The position numbers and the translations under genes were made by a program. From the NCBI GenBank assembly GCA_030049455.1, contig JASIKV010000486.1:1-6263 (forward strand): a DNA stretch of 6,263 bases, written 5' to 3'. Source of the stretch: Terriglobia bacterium (GTDB lineage: Bacteria > Acidobacteriota > Terriglobia > UBA7540). Positions 1 through 3,671 of this stretch are shown in pieces. The stretch's first letter is position 1. Every line of letters begins with the position of its first letter. Below the pieces are notes generated by a model. That model was not told the DNA's origin, did no database searches, and saw nothing but the letters and a program-made list of their open reading frames with translations.

Positions 1-249
1 TTGATGGTGGTGAGCACGGGGACTCGCCGCGTGTGGCCGGTTCGCAACCTCGGGCCGCTGACGGATGAGTACTCGCTGACATCGGATTGGGACAATCAGT
101 GGCTAACGGGGGGCTCGGAGACCGACGTGATCGCCGAAGCCCACCTGGACCCCGAGTCGATCTTCGCCGGCATCCAGCGCTTCGCCCGCGACCGCGACGC
201 GCGGCTGGGGCGACAGCGCGAGATGCTTGCGGCGTCCCGTGAAGGGTAG
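1..249 (+). CDS. C-terminal part of an unrecognised protein (5' end outside window)
   Basis: This frame is open from the first base of the window and ends at a TAG at 247-249, giving 82 residues. The codons end in G or C in the great majority of positions, which supports real coding and matches the GC-rich toxin gene nearby. No ribosome binding site is visible before the ATG at position 4, so this is most likely the tail of a longer gene starting upstream. The visible part is charged and soluble, with a tryptophan-containing stretch (SDWDNQWLTGG, about residues 28-38), then DPESIFAGIQRFARDRDARL (about 51-70), a probable amphipathic helix rich in Arg and Asp. There is no membrane segment and no motif I can assign to a family. 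The gene converges on the RES toxin gene, and only 21 bp separate the two stop codons. Function unknown. Confidence 0.55.
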   Translation: MMVVSTGTRRVWPVRNLGPLTDEYSLTSDWDNQWLTGGSETDVIAEAHLDPESIFAGIQRFARDRDARLGRQREMLAASREG

Positions 250-270
250 GGAACTTTCAGATGCGGGGGC

Positions 271-759
271 TCATGGGCGACGTTCCCCCCGTCCATTCCG
301 AAACAGGCGCGCATCATACTGAAGCGGCTCGGTTGCCAGAAGAGCAATGCTCCCGAATTCCGGGTGTAAGGGGTTAATCAAGTAATTGGCCTCCTCCGGC
401 GCCAGCACTGAAGGCACGATCAACAGGCACGACTTTCCCAACCGCACAAACTCATCGCCAAACCGTGCAAGCTCCGAAGGTGCAGCCGGCTCGCGCCAGT
501 TGCGGGGCAGGCTGCGGTGATCGAGCCGTTCGCGGGCGATGGCCTCCGGAATCTCAGCAACGGCCAAAACCAAATCGATGGGCGGATTGTCTTCATCCAA
601 GTGGACGAAGAACTCCAACATGGCCAGGGATTGATGCTCGGAGGCGTAACTCAGCCGGGTTCCGGGGCTCGACCAGCGTCCGCCGAAGTGGTATGCGCCC
701 TCGCCGTCAAAAGGAGCTTGCGCGTAGGCTTTCCGAAGCACCCTGTAAACACGGCTCAA
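271..759 (-). CDS. RES-domain toxin of a type II toxin-antitoxin system
   Basis: The 162-residue protein is a complete RES-domain toxin, a family of NAD-consuming or ADP-ribosyltransferase-like enzymes (MbcT and ParT are the characterised relatives). It should act in the cytoplasm when released from its antitoxin. The family signatures are visible in order: YRVLRKAYA at the N-terminus, the GGRWSSPGT loop (Arg28), a conserved Tyr (Y38), LAMLEFFVHL with Glu49, and VPSVLAPEEANYLINPLHPEF with Ser117, Asn129 and His132. Arg28, Glu49 and Ser117 are the likely residues that give the family its name, so the enzyme looks intact. Length is usual for the family. The start is TTG at 759-757, overlapping the antitoxin stop as TTGA. 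A GGTGGA Shine-Dalgarno-like stretch lies about 5 bases upstream inside the antitoxin gene, so translation is probably coupled. Whether the chemistry is NAD degradation or protein modification cannot be told from sequence. Confidence 0.93.
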   Translation of the reverse strand: MSRVYRVLRKAYAQAPFDGEGAYHFGGRWSSPGTRLSYASEHQSLAMLEFFVHLDEDNPPIDLVLAVAEIPEAIARERLDHRSLPRNWREPAAPSELARFGDEFVRLGKSCLLIVPSVLAPEEANYLINPLHPEFGSIALLATEPLQYDARLFRNGRGERRP

Positions 760-1193
760 CTGATTCCACCGTAGGCAATGCGGCCAAGAATGTTCTCAAC
801 ATTTCGCGCGCCCAATTCCGTGTCAAGGGCATCGACCGGCGCGATACCGCCCAGTGCGCGGTTGGGACGCTTCAGCCAATGGCGAGCCCGATCGGCGTCC
901 CCCAAATACTCTCCGGCCAGTGCCACGATACGGGCTAGGCGGTAAAGCCGGTCGGACTCAAACCGCGCCAGGCGACCGCTTCGGCGATGACGTTGCAAGC
1001 TGCGTGGGGAAAGGCCGAGTGCCCCGGCAACCTCTTTGAGTGTCAGTCCCGACGATTGCATGACTTTGCCGACGACCGCGGGAGGAAAACCCTTTCGAAT
1101 CGCCTTGCGCAAGTCGCCCTCGCCCGCGAGCCTTTGCCTCAACGTGCGCTCGCCACCTAATTCCGAAACTACCGCTTGGAGTTCATTGACCAT
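756..1193 (-). CDS. Xre/MbcA/ParS-family antitoxin (DUF2384-type toxin-binding domain)
   Basis: This 145-residue protein is the cognate antitoxin of the RES toxin encoded directly after it. The N-terminal part opens with ELGGERTLRQRL and DLRKAIRKGFP, typical of the family. An Xre-like helix-turn-helix follows at about residues 50-72 (LTLKEVAGALGLSPRSLQRH). The C-terminal toxin-binding domain covers about 80-145, with the family hallmark WLKRPNRALGGIAPVDALDTELGA and an ending in RIAYG. It should bind and block the toxin, and bind its own promoter. I chose ATG at 1193. A longer frame reaches a TTG at 1232, but that TTG is the first half of the predicted -35 box and the extra 13 residues do not look family-like. 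The stop TGA (758-756) overlaps the toxin's TTG. A near-perfect palindrome lies just upstream, consistent with autoregulation. Confidence 0.9.
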   Translation of the reverse strand: MVNELQAVVSELGGERTLRQRLAGEGDLRKAIRKGFPPAVVGKVMQSSGLTLKEVAGALGLSPRSLQRHRRSGRLARFESDRLYRLARIVALAGEYLGDADRARHWLKRPNRALGGIAPVDALDTELGARNVENILGRIAYGGIS

Positions 1194-1203
1194 AATGTCG
1201 TCC

Positions 1204-1232
1204 AGTTTAGCGCCAAATGGCGCGCGAGTCAA
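1204..1232 (-). promoter_or_regulatory. Predicted sigma-70-type promoter of the toxin-antitoxin pair
   Basis: Read on the minus strand there is a -35 box TTGACT (1232-1227, five of six matches to TTGACA), a 17-bp spacer, and a -10 box TAAACT (1209-1204, four of six matches). A start point about 7 bases after the -10 would fall near 1197, only 3-4 bases before the antitoxin ATG at 1193. This arrangement gives the pair its own promoter and would make its mRNA nearly leaderless. It is a prediction from box matches and spacing only. Confidence 0.55.
1210..1223. promoter_or_regulatory. Palindromic operator candidate for antitoxin autorepression
   Basis: The sequence GCGCCA-AA-TGGCGC is a perfect inverted repeat with 6-bp arms and a 2-bp centre. 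It occupies 14 of the 17 bases between the predicted -35 and -10 boxes of the TA promoter. The downstream gene encodes a helix-turn-helix antitoxin, and autorepression through palindromes overlapping the promoter is the usual arrangement in type II systems. That the antitoxin binds here is an inference from position and symmetry. Confidence 0.6.
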
Positions 1233-1277
1233 ATAGTCCGCACGCCTTCTGTGTCGAGCTAGTTGAGCTTCGCATGA

Positions 1278-1988
1278 TCATTTTGCGACAGCTTCTATGA
1301 ATAGCGTATGGGAAAACGGAACTGCGTTTGGGCTGATGCCCATTCGTTCCTTGACTTGGTTTAGGGCCTCACGCCACATGTCAGCAGAGCAGGGTGCCTT
1401 TTCGACATGATCGATGCTGTGGTCATTCACAAAGTATACTTGGATGAGCCAAGCTGGAACGTTCAGTTTCTTGCGAAAGAAGTACAAGTGGGCATATCGA
1501 TTCGCGAGCTGGTAATAATGATCAATCCAGCTCAAATTAAATTCTGCACCTATGTCTTGTGCAGTCTCGGAAAGCACGGTTTTTATCTGTTCCCGATGCT
1601 TTCCCGCTGCTCGACACGCCCCCACCATTTCTGAAATGTGGCTTTTGGCCTCCACAAGTACGACGCCACGGGTATCTACGTCCTCAACGATGGCAAGGGC
1701 ATCCCAGCACGGACCACTCCTAGGCCAAAACTCTTTCAGCATCTCAGAGTATCTTTCAAGCTTCAATTTCTGAAGGAATTCTACATCCTGATATTCGTCG
1801 TAGTGGTCTTCAGCCAGTGGCGAGACCCACTGAAGTTTCGCTCCCTTGGGCAAAGAAAGCAGGGAGAGGATGAGAGCGTCAAACTCCTCTCGACGCGAAT
1901 TTACTTGGATTTGAATCTGACACTGGCTGCCGCGATTTGCCATTCCTGTTTTCGCGTCAAATCGTTTAGGGTCCTTCTTGCAGGGCAT
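1278..1988 (-). CDS. PD-(D/E)XK nuclease-like hypothetical protein
   Basis: This 236-residue protein has no assigned function that I know, but has the core signature of a PD-(D/E)XK nuclease fold: CWDALAIVED with Asp96, then VVLVEAKSH with Glu113 and Lys115. The 17-residue gap between Asp and Glu fits a beta-hairpin between catalytic residues. Other marked stretches are LQWVSPLAEDHYDEY (about 53-67), HYYQLANRYAHLYFF (about 157-171) and VPAWLIQVYFVND (about 177-189). It has no signal peptide or membrane segment. The start ATG at 1988 has GAGGG about 9-10 bases upstream; that stretch overlaps the aminotransferase stop codon, and only 12 bp separate the two genes. Met16 (1943) is an alternative start. 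GC is low for the window: 28/60 in 1441-1500 and 23/60 in 1501-1560, against 44/60 in 481-540 within the toxin gene. This suggests acquired DNA. A role in DNA or RNA cleavage, defence or repair is inference. Confidence 0.75.
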   Translation of the reverse strand: MPCKKDPKRFDAKTGMANRGSQCQIQIQVNSRREEFDALILSLLSLPKGAKLQWVSPLAEDHYDEYQDVEFLQKLKLERYSEMLKEFWPRSGPCWDALAIVEDVDTRGVVLVEAKSHISEMVGACRAAGKHREQIKTVLSETAQDIGAEFNLSWIDHYYQLANRYAHLYFFRKKLNVPAWLIQVYFVNDHSIDHVEKAPCSADMWREALNQVKERMGISPNAVPFSHTLFIEAVAK

Positions 1989-2000
1989 AGTTGAACACCC

Positions 2001-3188
2001 TCACAATGTTTTCTTGGCCCAGCTCTCAATGCGGTCAAGGGCCTTCTGAATATTCTCCACCGAATTTGCGAACGAGAAGCGCAGGTAGCCTTCGCCCCAG
2101 GCTCCGAAGGCGGTGCCCCAGAGGCAGGCGACTCCGGCTTCGTTCAGCAGGGTGTCGGCGAGGGCTCGCGACGACTTTCCGGTTTGGCGGATATTGGGGA
2201 AGACGTAAAACGCCCCATGCGGTTGGCGGCAACTGAAGCCGGGGATGCGATTCAGCCCTTCAACGATCACCTTGCGGCGGCGGCGAAACTCTTCGCGCAT
2301 GGCGTTCACGGAATCCTGCGAGCCGCGCAGCGCTTCCACTCCGGCAATTTGCGTGAAGCTGGCCGTGCATGACGTCGAGTTGGTGGCCAGCAGCGTAATT
2401 TGCTTGGCCAAATCGGCGCGCATCACGCCGTAACCCATTCGCCAGCCCGTCATTGCGTAGGTTTTGGAGAATCCGTTCAGAATGATGGTCTTCTCGCGCA
2501 TTTCCGGGAATTGCATGATGCTGATGTGCTCGCCTTCATAAATCAGCCGGTCGTAGATTTCATCCGACAGCACAAACAGGTCACGATTGGCGAGCTCCTT
2601 GGCCAGGCGCGCGACGGCCTCGCGGCCCATTACCCCTCCCGTCGGATTGTGCGGGCTGTTTAGAATCACCAGGCGCGTGCGATCGGTGACCTTCTCAAGA
2701 ATTTCCTCGACGTTTACATCGAAGTCATGGACTTCGCTCAGGCCGTAGGGAATTGCCTTGCCGCCCACGAAGTGAATCATGGATTCGTAAATCGGGAACC
2801 CGGGATTGGGGTAGAGAACTTCGTCGCCTTCATCCACCAGCGCCATGATGACGAAAAACATGATGGGCTTGCCGCCGGGCGTCACCACCACTTCCACGGG
2901 TTCAACACGAATTCCCAGGTGTTGGGCGACGTCTGCCGCAACCGCTTCGCGCAATTGGGGCAGACCGGCGGAGGGTCCGTAGTGCGTCCAGCCGCCGCGC
3001 AGAGCCTTAGCGCCTGCATCAACGATGTTGGCAGGCGTGGCGAAATCCGGCTCGCCGATTTCGAGATGAATAATCTCTTTCCCCTGCGCTTCCAGGGCTT
3101 GTGCGCGCACCAGAACATCAAAGGCGCTTTCCGTTCCCAGCCGGCTCATGCGGCCGGCCAAACGCAGACTGCTTAGCGTTGTAGCCAT
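2001..3188 (-). CDS. Pyridoxal-phosphate-dependent aminotransferase, aspartate-aminotransferase-like (class I/II)
   Basis: The 395-residue cytoplasmic enzyme belongs to fold-type I aminotransferases of the aspartate aminotransferase-like subgroup, moving an amino group between an amino acid and a 2-oxo acid through PLP. Visible landmarks: HLEIGEPDFATP near residues 41-52, THYGPSAGLPQLR (68-80), the PLP-phosphate loop region TPGGK (103-107), NSPHNPTGG with Asn181, SDEIYDRL with Asp209 and Tyr212, the PLP-binding lysine Lys242 in NGFSKTYAMTGWRMGY, and the substrate-carboxylate arginine Arg370 in YLRFSFA. All key residues are present and the length is normal. The ATG at 3188 has GGTGA about 7 bases upstream; Met14 (3149) is a possible shorter start. 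Substrate preference cannot be fixed from sequence: aspartate, alanine or aromatic amino acids are all possible. It is divergent from the exported-protein gene and probably co-transcribed with the nuclease-like gene 12 bp downstream. Confidence 0.92.
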   Translation of the reverse strand: MATTLSSLRLAGRMSRLGTESAFDVLVRAQALEAQGKEIIHLEIGEPDFATPANIVDAGAKALRGGWTHYGPSAGLPQLREAVAADVAQHLGIRVEPVEVVVTPGGKPIMFFVIMALVDEGDEVLYPNPGFPIYESMIHFVGGKAIPYGLSEVHDFDVNVEEILEKVTDRTRLVILNSPHNPTGGVMGREAVARLAKELANRDLFVLSDEIYDRLIYEGEHISIMQFPEMREKTIILNGFSKTYAMTGWRMGYGVMRADLAKQITLLATNSTSCTASFTQIAGVEALRGSQDSVNAMREEFRRRRKVIVEGLNRIPGFSCRQPHGAFYVFPNIRQTGKSSRALADTLLNEAGVACLWGTAFGAWGEGYLRFSFANSVENIQKALDRIESWAKKTL

Positions 3189-3372
3189 GGTTTTTCACCA
3201 AGATTCTTCCAGGTCAATTTGTCGCACTGCATTCTTTGCGCATCGACAGAATATCGCCGCGACAGTTCAAAGTCCAGACAAGGCCAGCAGCCCTTGCGAC
3301 TTTAAAGGGATTGGACAATTGCTGGTGTGAGGTTGCGTCTGAATTTTGAAATTGGTAGGGGGCACGCAGTCT

Positions 3373-3384
3373 TCCCCATGGGGA
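3373..3384. repeat. 12-bp perfect palindrome TCCCCATGGGGA
   Basis: The two 6-bp halves TCCCCA and TGGGGA are exact reverse complements with no central gap. The palindrome sits 58 bp before the predicted rightward -35 box and about 190 bp before the aminotransferase start, so a dimeric regulator could reach either promoter from it. No regulator is identified. Confidence 0.35.
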
Positions 3385-3395
3385 GCGATTTGGAA

Positions 3396-3463
3396 GAGCA
3401 ATTCACCATTGAAGCTGCGACATTACCTGCCATCTTACCTACTTGACACTCCCGGAATTGCTC
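3396..3463. repeat. Spaced 9-bp inverted repeat overlapping the rightward promoter
   Basis: GAGCAATTC (3396-3404) and its exact reverse complement GAATTGCTC (3455-3463) lie 59 bp apart centre to centre. The right arm falls between the -35 and -10 boxes of the predicted rightward promoter; the left arm lies about 40 bp before the -35. Related 7-8-bp copies occur at 3317-3323 (AATTGCT) and 3636-3643 (AGCAATTC). The layout could be a looping operator pair, but this is inferred from sequence alone. Confidence 0.35.
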
Positions 3464-3472
3464 CGGTATCAT
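3443..3472 (+). promoter_or_regulatory. Predicted sigma-70-type promoter for the exported-protein gene
   Basis: A perfect -35 box TTGACA (3443-3448) is followed after 18 bp by TATCAT (3467-3472, five of six matches to TATAAT). Transcription would start near 3479, leaving a leader of about 190 nt before the ATG at 3672. The spacer contains CCGGA...TCCGG (3452-3456 and 3462-3466), a small inverted repeat that may be an operator half or chance. Confidence 0.6.
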
Positions 3473-3488
3473 TCGCCCGGCCTTGAGG

Positions 3489-3508
3489 CGGCGTCCCTCG
3501 CCGGTTTT
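3489..3508 (+). terminator. Possible small terminator-like stem-loop at the start of the leader
   Basis: CGGCG (3489-3493) and CGCCG (3499-3503) form a perfect 5-bp GC stem with a TCCCT loop, followed by G and TTTT (3505-3508). The form resembles a weak intrinsic terminator or attenuator placed about 10 nt after the predicted transcription start. The stem is short, so it may instead be a 5'-end stabilising hairpin or chance. Confidence 0.25.
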
Positions 3509-3556
3509 ATCGGGCCACTATCAGTAGTCATTAGCTCAGATCGACCACAGTCAAGC

Positions 3557-3584
3557 CGTCGGAATCTTAAGGTTTGATTCGACG
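3557..3584 (+). other. Leader stem-loop upstream of the exported-protein gene
   Basis: CGTC-G-GAATC (3557-3566) pairs with GATTC-GACG (3576-3584), giving nine base pairs with one bulged G and a 9-nt loop, TTAAGGTTT. The loop contains AAGG. The structure is about 90 nt before the start codon, inside the predicted transcript. It matches no riboswitch that I recognise. Confidence 0.35.
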
Positions 3585-3671
3585 ACGCGCCATCATGCGC
3601 TGGCTGGTGCCTAAGTGCTGTGCTCAGTTTCAGGCAGCAATTCGGGCCGAGACCAGAAGTGGAGAACCGCA

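Larger units (their letters stand above)
3189..3671. other. 483-bp divergent intergenic region
   Basis: Between the aminotransferase start and the exported-protein start I see no convincing gene. Short open frames here lack family resemblance and ribosome binding sites. I find no tRNA, and no riboswitch that I can recognise. The region holds a good rightward promoter, several inverted repeats (listed separately), two TTACCT direct repeats 12 bp apart (3423-3428 and 3435-3440) just before the -35 box, and a small AATTT-TG-AAATT inverted repeat (3342-3353). A leftward promoter for the aminotransferase must lie here or nearby, but I could not pick one with good boxes and spacing. Confidence 0.6.

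Noticed and set aside
249..287. GGGAAC (249-254) and GTTCCC (282-287) inverted repeat around the two converging stop codons, considered as a bidirectional terminator
   Set aside because: The arms are only 6 bp with a 27-nt loop and no T-run on either side, so it is more likely chance.
465..938. Plus-strand 157-codon open frame across the toxin-antitoxin pair
   Set aside because: It lies antisense to two well-recognised genes, and its translation is Arg/Pro-rich with no family resemblance.
1194..1232. Upstream TTG start for the antitoxin, adding 13 residues
   Set aside because: The TTG is part of the predicted -35 box, the extension covers the operator palindrome, and the added residues do not resemble the N-terminus of the family.
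1233..1277. GAGCT direct repeat (GAGCTAGTTGAGCT) between the nuclease-like gene and the TA promoter, considered as an insertion-site duplication
   Set aside because: It is only 5 bp, and I saw no flanking mobile-element ends or second boundary copy.
1638..1994. Plus-strand 118-codon open frame antisense to the nuclease-like gene
   Set aside because: The minus-strand product has a coherent motif pattern and a ribosome binding site; the antisense product has neither.
3301..3671. Possible cyclic-di-GMP or other riboswitch in the intergenic region
   Set aside because: I looked for the conserved core segments of the GEMM class and saw none in the right order. Only small local hairpins can be supported.
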